NCBI RefSeq assembly: GCF_902364025.1
Contig: NZ_CABJCG010000008.1
Span: 195,897-259,896 of the forward strand
Length of the DNA: 64,000 bases
Source of the DNA: Enterocloster lavalensis
Lineage (GTDB): Bacteria > Bacillota > Clostridia > Lachnospirales > Lachnospiraceae
Reading direction: 5' to 3'
Shown here piece after piece: positions 31,819-41,288 of this stretch; positions within the stretch are counted from its first letter, which is position 1; each line of letters opens with the position of its first letter. A program made the position numbers and the translations under genes. Below the pieces are notes generated by a model. That model did not search any database, was not told the origin of the DNA, and saw only the letters and a program-made list of their open reading frames with translations.

Positions 31819-34101
31819 CTACTGTACGCCCCGCTTGAAGTGCCCTCTCGTGAAATCCCTGCATGGCTGCAAAACTTCCTGTCCGCGCAGGAATCCGTCT
31901 GCAAATGCCCGAATCGTGCGGGCCGTCTCCTCCTGATTCTCGGTGGTAAAATTCAACCGGATCACCGCAGGCCCCAGCCGCCTGACCGCGGACTCCAGTC
32001 CCAGCAGGGAAAGCGGGCTGGCGTTATAGATGGTGTTGTAGCAGAACGCACAGTGATTCTTCACCGGAAGCAGCGCTCCCGTGCGGTCCTTCAGCGTCAG
32101 CACCTCCCGCTTCTTAACGCAGCCTGTGGTGGTACGGCGGATGCACTGTGCGCTGACCATCATGGGAATCCGGCCGTAGACCACAAGCTCTCCGTCCAGT
32201 CCCTCCCGGTGAAGTTCCTCCATCACCGGCTCCAGCTCCCGGCTGTTCAGCTCCCAGGGCATGGTCAGGCGGCCGGCTCCCAGCCTCGCAAACAGCCTCA
32301 CCGTCTCACGGTTCCAGCAGTACACGGACGCGTCGAACACCGGCCGAAGCTCCGGTTTTATCTCCCGCAGCCACATCACTTCCTCCGGGCTGCGCACCAA
32401 AACGCCGTCAAAGCCCGCCTCCCGCAGCCATTTGCCGTTCTTCTTGAAAAATGTTTCCGCGTGGCTGCGGTAAATATGTGGCAGCGCCAAAAGGCATTGT
32501 TTTCCCGCCCGATGGCAGGACTGCACGGCATCCGGCCACCGCTCCGGGGCAAAACCGGCTGCATCCAGATAAATCCCCGCCACGTCCGCCTCCCGGACGG
32601 CCGCTTCAAATTGCTCCGGTTCCTCTGTAGAGACATAGAGGCGGAAGGGGGGTGGTGATGTTGGGGCGGGCGCGACACTGGGCTGGGGAGCGGTGGGGGC
32701 CGCAGGTGCGGTGGATTCTGTGGACGCGCCACACCCGCCGGACGGCGCCGGTCGGCGCCACTGGTCCAGCACCGCCTGCTCCAGGGCTTCCAGACCGGCC
32801 CGCCGCAGCTCATTCTGCGCTTGTACCGGCATGAACAGATTGCCTTTCAGCTCTACCTCCAGATTCGCGAAAACAAACTGTGTATTTCCAGTTTTCCCCA
32901 GCTGTTTGAGAATCTTATCCTCCGTCAACGGTTGATTTTGTGCTATCTGAGGCATCTGCCCTTCCACCCGCACCTGCACCAAAGAACCGTCGGGACAAAC
33001 GCCGCCAGCCAGGGAAAGTTCCAATTCAGAGGGTTTTCCCTCCTCCAGGACAGCCCTGCCGTTTATGACTTCCTTCAGCTCCGCCTCCACATAGGTCTTG
33101 TCCAAATAGTCGAACAGCTTCTGGTTGCCCTCCCGGAATGCCGGTTTCTCTTTTAAGGCCACCATGTCCCGCCCATTGTGCTGTTTGTAATATCCCGAAG
33201 TAAAGCCGCCGCGGTCAAAAAGGTCCGAGAGAACCTTCTTATCCTCCGGCTCCACAAAATATCCATCCGGACCATATTCCAGGAAGCGGTCCACATATTT
33301 TCGATAAATACTGACCACTCCGGCCGTGTAGCGCGGACTCTTCATCCGCCCCTCGATCTTCAGGGAATAAATGCCCGCTGCCGCCAGATCGGGGATGAGA
33401 TCCAGCGTGCACAGGTCTTTCAGGCTCATCACATTGCGTTCCTGCTTCCGGTTCAGGGGTTCGCCGGGTTTTTTCCCATTTTCCCGCACCTCATAGGGCA
33501 GGCGGCAGGGCTGCGCACAGCGCCCGCGGTTTCCGCTGCGGCCGCCGATCAGGCTGCTCATAAGGCACTGGCCGGAATAACAGTAACAGAGCGCTCCATG
33601 GACAAAGCTCTCAATCTCCACGTCCACCTGATCCCGGATCCGCCGGATCTCATCTAAAGACAGCTCCCGCGCGGTAACCACCCGGGACGCCCCCAGCTCC
33701 TTTAAAAGTCTTGCGCCGTTAACCCCGGTGATGGTCATCTGCGTGCTGGCGTGAAGATCGATCCCAGGAAAATTTCTGCACATAAAATCCATCGCGCCCA
33801 GGTCCTGGACAATCACTGCGTCCAGTCCCTCCCGGTAATAGGGAAGCAGATACTGGTAAAGCTCCCCCATCTCCTCTTCCTTGAACAGCGTATTCACCGT
33901 CATATACAGCCTGCGGCCGTGCAGATGCACGTAATCGATGGCTTCCAGCAGGCCGTGCTCATCCGGATTGTCCGCATAGGCCCTGGCCCCGAACCGGCTG
34001 CCGCCCATGTATACTGCATCCGCTCCTGCCGCCACCGCGGCTTTCATACTCTCAAAGGAACCGGCCGGGGCCAGCACCTCCAGTTTCTTTTTATGCTCCA
34101 T
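31819..34101 (-). CDS. U32-family peptidase / RNA hydroxylation-type protein
   Basis: 760 residues, ATG behind GAGGTAAGAG. The N-terminal U32 domain begins VLAPAGSFESMKAAVAAGAD and contains the signature SFVHGALCYCYSGQCLMSS, followed by RGRCAQPCRLPY (Cys residues that in this family can hold an Fe-S cluster). The long C-terminal region fits DUF3656 plus a second barrel-like part. E. coli relatives RlhA and TrhP take part in RNA cytidine/uridine hydroxylation, others are called collagenase-like. A Pro/Ala-rich linker around residues 430-475 (TAPAAPTAPQPS) separates the halves. It sits 30 bp upstream of the RodA gene, a neighbourhood without clear functional link. Confidence 0.88.
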   Translation of the reverse strand: MEHKKKLEVLAPAGSFESMKAAVAAGADAVYMGGSRFGARAYADNPDEHGLLEAIDYVHLHGRRLYMTVNTLFKEEEMGELYQYLLPYYREGLDAVIVQDLGAMDFMCRNFPGIDLHASTQMTITGVNGARLLKELGASRVVTARELSLDEIRRIRDQVDVEIESFVHGALCYCYSGQCLMSSLIGGRSGNRGRCAQPCRLPYEVRENGKKPGEPLNRKQERNVMSLKDLCTLDLIPDLAAAGIYSLKIEGRMKSPRYTAGVVSIYRKYVDRFLEYGPDGYFVEPEDKKVLSDLFDRGGFTSGYYKQHNGRDMVALKEKPAFREGNQKLFDYLDKTYVEAELKEVINGRAVLEEGKPSELELSLAGGVCPDGSLVQVRVEGQMPQIAQNQPLTEDKILKQLGKTGNTQFVFANLEVELKGNLFMPVQAQNELRRAGLEALEQAVLDQWRRPAPSGGCGASTESTAPAAPTAPQPSVAPAPTSPPPFRLYVSTEEPEQFEAAVREADVAGIYLDAAGFAPERWPDAVQSCHRAGKQCLLALPHIYRSHAETFFKKNGKWLREAGFDGVLVRSPEEVMWLREIKPELRPVFDASVYCWNRETVRLFARLGAGRLTMPWELNSRELEPVMEELHREGLDGELVVYGRIPMMVSAQCIRRTTTGCVKKREVLTLKDRTGALLPVKNHCAFCYNTIYNASPLSLLGLESAVRRLGPAVIRLNFTTENQEETARTIRAFADGFLRGQEVLQPCRDFTRGHFKRGVQ

Positions 34102-34133
34102 CTCTTACCTCACTTTTCCCGGCCTTTCACCGG

Positions 34134-34170
34134 AAAGAAAAGATGTCCCACGTTGCGCTATGAGACATCT
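34134..34170 (-). terminator. terminator of the ZapA-like gene
   Basis: Minus strand: AGATGTC (34170-34164), ~15-nt loop, GACATCT, followed by TTTCTTTCC. It separates the ZapA-like gene from the U32 gene. The rest of the 183-bp gap shows nothing else of note. Confidence 0.7.
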
Positions 34171-34284
34171 GTTTCTACCATGGTTCATTTGTATGTGACA
34201 CTTGCAAATCTCACCCGGCCGAAAACCCCGGCGGGGTGGAGATCCAAAAACGCATCTGTAAGCTGCGTTCATCGGATTATCCGA

Positions 34285-35466
34285 TCAACGCCTTTTCCGC
34301 TTTCTCGCCGCCTTGGCCGCCTTAAGCGCTTTGCGCGCCAGCTCCGCCTGGGACTCCTTGACCGGCGGCGTTTCGGATACTGCTTCCGCGGAAGGCACAG
34401 ACTCCAGGTTCACAGACTCTGTCGGGTCAGAAATGGCTGCCGCGGCTGTCTGTAACTCTGATTCTGACGGCTCCGTCTCCGGCAGCTCCGATACCACCGG
34501 CACGGCAGGCTCCGGTTTCGACGCCTCCGGCAATCCGGCAACGGCCGCTTCCTCCCCGGCAAGCACCGGCCTGATCGACTCCGTCATCTCGGCTGCAGAT
34601 GATTCCGCCTTGTCTGACTGGGCTTCCTCTGACTGGGCTTCCGGCACGTCTGACGCGGTATCTTCCGCCCCGGCCATTTCCGGCTCCAACACCTCTGCCC
34701 GCTCCCCGGTTACCGCAAACTCCGGTTCTTCAACGTCATCCGCCAGCTCTATTTCCTCCGACTTCTCAACGTCCTCCGCCAGCCCTATTTCCTCCGGCTC
34801 CTCAACGTCCTCCGCCAGTTCTATTTTCTCCGGCTCTTCCGCGTCCTCCGCCTGTTCCTCCATGGCGGATTCCACTTCCCAGTCCTCCGCTTCCGCTACA
34901 AACCGGGCCTCCCCATGTCCGGCTCCATCGTCGTCATCGTCCCCTTTATCGCCGGCCTTCACCGGCGACGTATGGCCTGACTCACGGCCGGAACTGTTTT
35001 TCTCGCTGCTTTCGTCCCGGACGCGCAGCGCTGAGGCCGCGGCCTCCTGATCCCCGCGGTTTTTCGCAGCTCCCCGCAGCTTCCGCTCCAACCGGTGCTT
35101 CTCCCGGGTCAGTTCCTCCAGCTCCCGCTGGCGCTCCTCCAGGTCCTTTAGCACCACCTCCAGCTTCATCTGCGTGCTGACCAGCTCGTGCTTCAGGCTG
35201 TAAGTCTCACGCTCCAGCTCGTCCCGCTGATGCTCCACCTCCCGGCTGTGTTCCATCGCCTTAAAGTAGTCGTCCGCCATATTCAGCTCCGCCATCACAG
35301 TCTGGTATTCCACACTCTGCTTGGTAAAACCGGGTATCCGGCGCAGGGTATTCACTTTCTCGTTCACGTAGCTGGCCGCTCTCTGCAGGTATCCCTCATC
35401 CTCGCTGCCGCCCAGGGTATATATCTTGCCATCGATCAGTACCTGTGTATAATTCTTGGAATCCAT
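34285..35466 (-). CDS. ZapA-like cell division protein with long acidic C-terminal extension
   Basis: 393 residues from the ATG at 35466-35464 after TCAGGAGATGGCAG; the frame to 35523 is not supported. Residues 1-85 match ZapA (VLIDGKIYTLGGSEDEGYLQ, ASYVNEKVNTLRR, MAELNMADDYFK), the FtsZ-ring associated protein. Residues ~75-150 form the usual coiled coil (ERQRELEELTREKHRLERKL). The remaining ~240 residues are a low-complexity, Glu/Ser/Ala-rich tail containing three 12-residue repeats (ELAEDVEEPEEI type) and end in a basic KAARKRKRR. Ordinary ZapA proteins are 85-150 residues, so the tail is exceptional. It may be a disordered spacer or polymer-like regulator of FtsZ; that is inference. Confidence 0.85.
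   Translation of the reverse strand: MDSKNYTQVLIDGKIYTLGGSEDEGYLQRAASYVNEKVNTLRRIPGFTKQSVEYQTVMAELNMADDYFKAMEHSREVEHQRDELERETYSLKHELVSTQMKLEVVLKDLEERQRELEELTREKHRLERKLRGAAKNRGDQEAAASALRVRDESSEKNSSGRESGHTSPVKAGDKGDDDDDGAGHGEARFVAEAEDWEVESAMEEQAEDAEEPEKIELAEDVEEPEEIGLAEDVEKSEEIELADDVEEPEFAVTGERAEVLEPEMAGAEDTASDVPEAQSEEAQSDKAESSAAEMTESIRPVLAGEEAAVAGLPEASKPEPAVPVVSELPETEPSESELQTAAAAISDPTESVNLESVPSAEAVSETPPVKESQAELARKALKAAKAARKRKRR
34731..34845. repeat. in-gene 36-bp tandem repeat (three units)
   Basis: CAACGTC recurs at 34731, 34767 and 34803, exactly 36 bp apart, with following GCCAGCTCTATTTCCTCCG-type sequence. It encodes three 12-residue acidic repeats in the ZapA-like protein tail. It is prone to length variation in multiples of 36 bp, which would keep the frame. 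Confidence 0.8.
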
Positions 35467-35679
35467 CTGCCATCTCCTGAAATTTATTCTCGCAACCGCG
35501 GCGAAGCATCCGCCTCCGGGCATTTACCGGGTGATTCCCGGTATTCCCTCCTATGCCGCGGTGTCAAACCCCCGGGCGCTCATTTACCCGCCACAGGCCT
35601 CCGACTCGCTTATCCTATTCCGCCATAGGCTTGTCTTCTGTAATAATACCGTTTCGTATCCCTTGCCATCCATCTGTTG

Positions 35680-35764
35680 CAGGTTGTCGATAAGGAATGC
35701 GTTTCCTTATTATACTTTGTCGGCAACCACAGGTTGTCGATAAGGTATACGTTTCCTTATTATA
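35680..35764. repeat. pair of 35-bp direct repeats upstream of the ZapA-like gene
   Basis: Units at 35680-35714 and 35730-35764 (50 bp apart) differ at 2 of 35 positions. Each contains GGTTGTCGATAAGG and GTTTCCTTATTATA; the first has a hairpin ATAAGGAA-TGCGT-TTCCTTAT. On the minus strand each unit begins TATAATAAGGAAACG, so each could supply a -10 box. The linker GGCAACC pairs with GGTTGTC. The whole 307-bp gap between ruvB and the ZapA-like gene has no other gene. Confidence 0.75.
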
Positions 35765-35773
35765 TCATAACAC

Positions 35774-36769
35774 CTATTCAATTTCCAGCCCCAAGTGCCG
35801 GTAGGCCGCTTCCGTGGCCATCCGTCCCCTGGGCGTGCGGTTAATCAGACCGTTCATCAGAAGATAAGGCTCGTACACATCCTCCAGCGTCCCGGAATCC
35901 TCCCCCAGCGCAGCCGCCAGGGTATCCAGGCCCACCGGCCCGCCGGAGAACTTCTCGATAATCATCAGCAGGATGTTCCGGTCATTCTGGTCCAGACCCA
36001 GCTTATCCACATCCATGATGTCCAGGGCGAAGTCCGTCACCTCCCGGGTGATCACGCCGTCGTATTTTACCTGGGCGAAATCCCGTACCCGCTTTAACAG
36101 GCGGTTGGCAAGCCGTGGAGTTCCCCTGGAACGCCTGGCCAGCTCCAGCGCGCCGGACCTGTCGATCTCAACCCCCAGGACCTTGGCGGAATTCAGGATA
36201 ATCACCATCAATTCCTCGGGCGTGTAAAATTCCAGCCGCTGGACCACACCGAACCGGTCCCGCAGGGGCGCGGTCAGAAGTCCCGCCCTGGTGGTCGCGC
36301 CCACCAGCGTGAAATGCGGCAGGTCCAGGCGAATGGACCGGGCGGACGCCTCCTTCCCCAGCATAATGTCGATGGCGTAATCCTCCATGGCCGGGTAGAG
36401 CACCTCCTCCACCTGGCGGTTCAGGCGGTGGATCTCATCCACAAACAGCACGTCCCCTTCCTGGAGATTGTTGAGAATGGCCGCCATCTCACCTGGCTTC
36501 TCAATGGCCGGTCCGCTGGTGACCTTCATGCTCACCCCCATCTCATTGGCAATGATTCCGGCCAGGGTGGTCTTGCCCAGGCCGGGAGGGCCGTAAAACA
36601 GCACGTGGTCCAGAGCCTCGCCCCGGGACCGCGCCGCATCGATATAGATTTTCAAAGTGGATTTCAGCCGTTCCTGGCCAATATAATCCTTTAAATGCTG
36701 AGGCCGCAGCGTAGTCTCAATCCGCTCGTCCTCCGCCGTGACCTCCGTGGTAATAATCCTGCGTTCCAT
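35774..36769 (-). CDS. ruvB: Holliday junction branch migration helicase RuvB
   Basis: 331 residues, ATG behind GGAGGTTAAAAAAGG. Canonical Ruv[16 protein letters not shown] at the N-terminus, Walker [13 protein letters not shown], Walker [10 protein letters not shown], sensor 1 VGATTRAG, and the arginine finger/sensor region [15 protein letters not shown]. The C-terminal winged helix is complete ([19 protein letters not shown], then RTPRGRMAT). The ATP-driven hexameric ring moves Holliday junctions together with RuvA during recombinational repair. It follows ruvA by 25 bp; ruvC is not in the window. Confidence 0.98.
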   Translation of the reverse strand: MERRIITTEVTAEDERIETTLRPQHLKDYIGQERLKSTLKIYIDAARSRGEALDHVLFYGPPGLGKTTLAGIIANEMGVSMKVTSGPAIEKPGEMAAILNNLQEGDVLFVDEIHRLNRQVEEVLYPAMEDYAIDIMLGKEASARSIRLDLPHFTLVGATTRAGLLTAPLRDRFGVVQRLEFYTPEELMVIILNSAKVLGVEIDRSGALELARRSRGTPRLANRLLKRVRDFAQVKYDGVITREVTDFALDIMDVDKLGLDQNDRNILLMIIEKFSGGPVGLDTLAAALGEDSGTLEDVYEPYLLMNGLINRTPRGRMATEAAYRHLGLEIE

Positions 36770-36794
36770 CCTTTTTTAACCTCCTGTCCGCCAC

Positions 36795-37418
36795 TCAAAA
36801 GGACAGATAACGCAGGGAGGCCTTCAGCACGTCCTCTGCCGTCATCGTCTCTGTCACTTCCACCTGCTTCACCGCCTTGTTGGCCTCCATATTGGAGTAG
36901 CCAAGGGCCACCAGGGCCTGAACCGCCTCCTTGGCAGCCTCCCCCATGCCAATGGTCCCCAGAGCCGCTGACGCGCCTCCATCGCTGGGCAGCGCCAGAT
37001 TTCCCAGCACCTCCTCCATGGAGACCTTGTCCTTTAAGTCCAGGATCAACCGCTGAGCGGTCTTGGGCCCGATGCCCGGCGCGCGGGAAATGGCCTTTGC
37101 GTCCCCGGTGACAATAGCCATCCGCAGGTCGTCCGGCGTCATGGTGGACAGAATTCCCAGCGCGGCCTTGGGACCCACGCCGTTGACGCCGATCAGCTGC
37201 CGGAACATCTCCCGGTCCTGACGGTTTAAAAAGCCGTACAGACTCATGGCGTCCTCCCGCACCTGAAAATATGTATACACCGTCACCTCACGGCCGATTC
37301 CCGGCAGACGGTCCAACACGGAGAGCGGCACATGGATTCCCATGCCAACGCCTCCGGCTTCCACCACAATCACATCTTCCTCTATGGCCGTCAGCGGCCC
37401 TTTTATATAAGAAATCAT
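36795..37418 (-). CDS. ruvA: Holliday junction DNA-binding protein RuvA
   Basis: 207 residues, ATG behind CAGGAAGAATACG. The three RuvA domains are recognisable: N-terminal OB fold (MISYIKGPLTAIEEDVIVVE, GMGIHVPLSVLDRLP), the helix-hairpin-helix region (LIGVNGVGPKAALGILS and ISRAPGIGPKTAQRLILDLKDK), and the C-terminal RuvB-binding domain (EAVQALVALGYSNMEANKAV). Tetramers hold the junction open and recruit RuvB. First gene of the ruvAB unit. Confidence 0.98.
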   Translation of the reverse strand: MISYIKGPLTAIEEDVIVVEAGGVGMGIHVPLSVLDRLPGIGREVTVYTYFQVREDAMSLYGFLNRQDREMFRQLIGVNGVGPKAALGILSTMTPDDLRMAIVTGDAKAISRAPGIGPKTAQRLILDLKDKVSMEEVLGNLALPSDGGASAALGTIGMGEAAKEAVQALVALGYSNMEANKAVKQVEVTETMTAEDVLKASLRYLSF

Positions 37419-37731
37419 CGTATTCTTCCTGTTCTGTCCTCAAATTTAGCCGGGCAGGCTCCGCCCGGCCTTATGCCTCCCATCATATCATAGACACGTT
37501 TCCGATGCAAGGGGACATCGAACAGGTATTCGCTTTTTCCGTCCCCAAATTCAGACACCAATATCCCACCGGGACGCAGGCTGGGCATTCGATTCCACAA
37601 TCGGCTGCCGGGGCCTCTCATTCCATAATGGCCTGCGTGCTGCGACGGCCCGCTGTACTCAGCAAAATGCCGGAGCCGCCATTTCCCGCGTCTCCGGCAT
37701 TTTACTGCAGCCGATCCCTATCAAATGCCTC
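37419..37731. other. intergenic region with hairpins (no gene)
   Basis: No supported gene in this 313-bp gap; short frames lack binding sites. It holds a hairpin GCCGGGC-AGGCTCC-GCCCGGC (37449-37469) in the leader of ruvA, where the promoter should also be, and the terminator at 37664-37704. Confidence 0.7.
37664..37704 (-). terminator. terminator of the c-di-GMP protein gene
   Basis: AAAATGCCGGAG and CTCCGGCATTTT form a 12-bp stem with a 16-nt loop, about 28 bp beyond the stop of the 37732 gene. The A/T tracts make it functional on both strands. Confidence 0.85.
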
Positions 37732-40700
37732 TCAGGCCCACATTTTCAGCAGAAACAGGGAAATAATTCCTGCGGCAAATGCCAGAGATTCCCTCTGCTC
37801 TCCCGTCCACTCCCGCCGGGCAAGGCAATCCTCAAAGCTGATCCAGCCCCGATAGTCCCCGCTATCCCGCACCGCAAAGCGGAACACCGCTCTGGCGCCT
37901 GTTTTCTCCAGCGCTACGGCCATCGGATTAGCGGCCCCATCTTCTCCGCCAGTCTCAGTAACATCCGCACAGCAGAACACACCGTTCGCGCCAAACGATT
38001 CCCAGCCGCCCAAATCGGCCACCGGAACGCCCTGCAGGACTTCCCGCAGCGCAACGGCGCCCTCGCCGCACCACTCGCGAAAGAGGGAGCAGCGCTCCCC
38101 GTTCCCGCAGGACCGAATCACGCTGACCCGGCTCAGCCCCAGCCTGCGTCCGGCCAGCTCCAAAGCCCGGACCAGAGTTTTCTCCGCGTCCCCGGCCCCG
38201 TACAGCGCGTCAAATATCTCTCTCGCCAGCCCGTCAAAGCCGTCGTCCTCCGTGTCGATACGGGTATTTCCGGCGGCGGGTTCATTTTCCCCGTCAGAAA
38301 TCCCGGGCTCATCCCGGTACAGGACGTATTTATCCGTATCCCGTTCCTTGGCAGCCAGCAGGGCCCGGCAGCCCTTCCGGTACAGCGTCTCGAAATCCTC
38401 CCCGTCCCCGGGACAAAGGCTGATGCCGATGCTGCATGAAAACCGGAACCGAATCACATCCCGGCCGATGATATCCTGCAGGGCCTGCTGGATTTCCCGC
38501 CCCTGCGCCCGGGCCGCAGCTTCCTCCACTCCGGGCGCCAGGATCAAAAACTCATCTCCGCCCACCCGGATCAGCACCTCCCCACCGGAAAACAGACGGC
38601 GCAGGCGGTTGGAAATCTCCTGCAGCACCACATTTCCAAAGCTGTGTCCGTAGCGCTCGTTCACCTCCCGGAAATTGTCCATGTCGATCATGTACAGCGC
38701 AGCCGCGCTTCCACGGCCCTGCTTTTCCAGCAGCTGCTGTGCCCGCAGCTTTCCGGCAGTCTGATTGTAAAATCCGGTGAGTCCGTCCCGCTCCGCCCGG
38801 TTCTGCAAAAACTCGGACCGCCGTTTTTCCTCCCCGATGTCCGCGATCACGCCGACCACCCGCAGGGGATGTCCCATCTCGTCCATTTGGGACGCAACCC
38901 GCACCCTGCACCAGCGGTAGCGGCCTTCGTTGTCCGCCACCCGCAGTTCCTTTTCATTATAAGGCTTTCCCCCGGCCATGTCCCGCAGCAGAGCCGCGCA
39001 TTCCGCCAGGTCATCCGGATGGACGTGGGAACCGATGGAAATCTGTTTCATCAGACCATCCCGGATGGGCTGGTAGCCAAATTTCCTTTCCCAGTTGTCC
39101 GAGGCCGTAAACCGGTCCTTCGTTATATCCCACTCCACGATAATGTCATCGGTCTGCTCCAGAATCAGCTGGTAACGCTCCTGCATCCGCCGCAGCTCCT
39201 CCTGGGCGCACTTGGATCTGGTCACATCCACAAGCATATGAAACAGGGCGGAATTCCCCTCTTCGTCCACCGTAAGATGTGCCCGGTCCAGAAGCCAGAC
39301 CGTGTTCCCGTCCTTTCCCCGGGCGCGGTATTCCATTTCCACCACATTTCCCATCCGCAGCTGTTCCCGAATCTGCCGCAGCACCTCCTCCCGGTCCCCG
39401 GGATAGATCAGATTCCGGTAATGGCTGTGAAACTGTTCCCGTATCTCCTCCTCGCCGTAACCCAGAAGCCGGCAGAAACCGTCGTTCATCTTCCGGATCG
39501 TCATATGCGGGTCGCACAGGCACAGGAAGGTGCCTCCCAGCAGATCGCCCCAGGCCCCGGCTGCCGCCTCCGTTTCGGCCTGATCCCGGCCTTTTTGTCC
39601 TTCTCCCTCTATTTTCCAGACGAGCAAAACCTTTTTGTGGTACAGGGAACCGGCGTCCACCCGCAGCATGGAGCAGCCGCACCGCAAAACGCCCTGCGTC
39701 CCCCGCTCCCATACCCGAAAATGAATCTCGCGGCCCATCTGTTCCCGCTCCAGGAAACCGCCCACCGACTCCGTCATAAACGCAATAAGCGCCGGCCTGT
39801 CCTCGGGAAGCACGGACTGCTCCGCAAAGAGGCGGACCGAATCCTCAAACCGCCGGCCGGACCGCAGCGGATCAAAAACAGGGTCGGACAGATATTCCAA
39901 ATGATAGAGGCCGGTCTGAAAATCCACCTCCATCACCGTGGCGTCGGCGCCGCCAAGCAGCGTCAGGTATTTCGCCTGAAAGAGCTGTCCCGCGTCCCTG
40001 CCGTCCTCCCTATGGTCCTCCAACGGTTCCGCCTCCACAAGCTCGCTCTGGGGCAGCTCCCGGTCCGCATAGCGCCTCGTCAGATCGCGGAAAGAATCCC
40101 GGACATTTTTAAAGCTCTCCAGAAGGCGGGGCGAAAACGCTCCGCACTCCCCATTTAAAATCATGTTAAACGCGTGCTCCGGCGGGATTGCCCCCCGGTA
40201 TACCCGGTCCGTGGTCAGCGCGTCATAGCAGTCCGCAATCCCCACCACCTGGGCGCACATCGGAATCCGGTCCTTCTTAAGCCCTCTGGGATACCCCTTC
40301 CCGTCCCAGCGCTCGTGATGGTAAAGGCAGATATCGCTGGCGTACTTGAGATAATCCCGGTCCCCCATCCGGTCCAGCCGCGAGAGAATCTCACAGCCCT
40401 TCACCGCGTGGGTTTTCATCACCTCAAACTCCTCCGCGGTCAGGCGGCCCGGCTTGTTGAGAATCGCGTCCGGTATGGCGATCTTGCCGATATCGTGGAG
40501 GGAGGAGGCGCTGACAATCATAGCGATGTGCGACTCGTCCAGCCCCAGATCCGGGCAGTTTGCGGCCACGTCCTCCAGCAGCACCCTGGTGAACAGCTGA
40601 ATTCGCTTGATGTGCTGCCCAGTCTCCGCACTTCGGTACTCGATAATGGAGGAGAGGGCGTCGATCACCGCCGCGTTGGACTCCCTCAGTTTGCGGGCCT

Positions 40701-41115
40701 GTTCCCGGATGCAGTCGTCCTGATCCAAATGGCGCTGGCTTAAGGACACGATATTCTGGATTCTGCGCCTGACCAGATGGGGCTCAAATGGCTTTCCGAT
40801 AATGTCCGAGGCCCCCAGATCAAACACCCGAATCTCGGACTCCACGCTGTCGTCCGCCGTGATCACCGCCACGGGAAGCCCGCGCAGAGAGGGATCCGCC
40901 TGCCATTCCTCCATCACTTCATAGCCGTCCCGGACCGGCATGATCAGGTCCAGCAGCACAATGGCGATGCTGTCCCGGTACTGGCGCATCAGAAACAGCG
41001 CCTGTTCGCCGTTTTCCGCCTCCAGCACGTTGTAATCCTCCTCAAAAATACTGCGCAGGACAGCGCGGTTGATCTCCACGTCGTCCGCCACCAGTATGGT
41101 GTCTCTTCTGTTCAT
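37732..41115 (-). CDS. response regulator with HD-GYP, PAS, PAS, GGDEF and GAF-like domains
   Basis: 1127 residues from the ATG at 41115-41113 behind GAAGAGGGGATCAG; 50 upstream codons to 41265 are open but unlikely to be translated. Order: receiver domain (1-120, phospho-acceptor Asp56 in LLDLIMP), HD-GYP phosphodiesterase (~140-330, His207-Asp208 in SLHDIGKIAIP, GYP motif in HHERWDGKGYP at 266-276), a divergent region, two PAS domains (second with KFGYQPIRDG), GGDEF cyclase (~770-935, intact RVGGDEFLIL), and a C-terminal GAF-like part (~960-1127). It contains both a predicted c-di-GMP synthase and a hydrolase. No kinase gene adjoins it. Confidence 0.9.
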   Translation of the reverse strand: MNRRDTILVADDVEINRAVLRSIFEEDYNVLEAENGEQALFLMRQYRDSIAIVLLDLIMPVRDGYEVMEEWQADPSLRGLPVAVITADDSVESEIRVFDLGASDIIGKPFEPHLVRRRIQNIVSLSQRHLDQDDCIREQARKLRESNAAVIDALSSIIEYRSAETGQHIKRIQLFTRVLLEDVAANCPDLGLDESHIAMIVSASSLHDIGKIAIPDAILNKPGRLTAEEFEVMKTHAVKGCEILSRLDRMGDRDYLKYASDICLYHHERWDGKGYPRGLKKDRIPMCAQVVGIADCYDALTTDRVYRGAIPPEHAFNMILNGECGAFSPRLLESFKNVRDSFRDLTRRYADRELPQSELVEAEPLEDHREDGRDAGQLFQAKYLTLLGGADATVMEVDFQTGLYHLEYLSDPVFDPLRSGRRFEDSVRLFAEQSVLPEDRPALIAFMTESVGGFLEREQMGREIHFRVWERGTQGVLRCGCSMLRVDAGSLYHKKVLLVWKIEGEGQKGRDQAETEAAAGAWGDLLGGTFLCLCDPHMTIRKMNDGFCRLLGYGEEEIREQFHSHYRNLIYPGDREEVLRQIREQLRMGNVVEMEYRARGKDGNTVWLLDRAHLTVDEEGNSALFHMLVDVTRSKCAQEELRRMQERYQLILEQTDDIIVEWDITKDRFTASDNWERKFGYQPIRDGLMKQISIGSHVHPDDLAECAALLRDMAGGKPYNEKELRVADNEGRYRWCRVRVASQMDEMGHPLRVVGVIADIGEEKRRSEFLQNRAERDGLTGFYNQTAGKLRAQQLLEKQGRGSAAALYMIDMDNFREVNERYGHSFGNVVLQEISNRLRRLFSGGEVLIRVGGDEFLILAPGVEEAAARAQGREIQQALQDIIGRDVIRFRFSCSIGISLCPGDGEDFETLYRKGCRALLAAKERDTDKYVLYRDEPGISDGENEPAAGNTRIDTEDDGFDGLAREIFDALYGAGDAEKTLVRALELAGRRLGLSRVSVIRSCGNGERCSLFREWCGEGAVALREVLQGVPVADLGGWESFGANGVFCCADVTETGGEDGAANPMAVALEKTGARAVFRFAVRDSGDYRGWISFEDCLARREWTGEQRESLAFAAGIISLFLLKMWA

Positions 41116-41288
41116 CTGATCCCCTCTTCCTGGAACGATCCTTCTCCCCCCGGCCTTCCACATGTATATCCTGCCTGCCAATCCGGGACAATAAAAACGG
41201 GCGCCGGAAATACCGCTTTCTCCATTTCCCGTAATAATTGATTTCATTTCATACCGTTCAGACATTCATTGTTATTATAAGCGTTTAT

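Noticed and set aside
34285..34600. Plus-strand Ser/Ala-rich frame (34313-35050)
   Set aside because: Antisense shadow of the repetitive ZapA-like tail, without a binding site.
38644..40158. 504-codon plus-strand frame within the c-di-GMP gene
   Set aside because: Antisense shadow without a ribosome binding site; the minus-strand protein has clear domains throughout.
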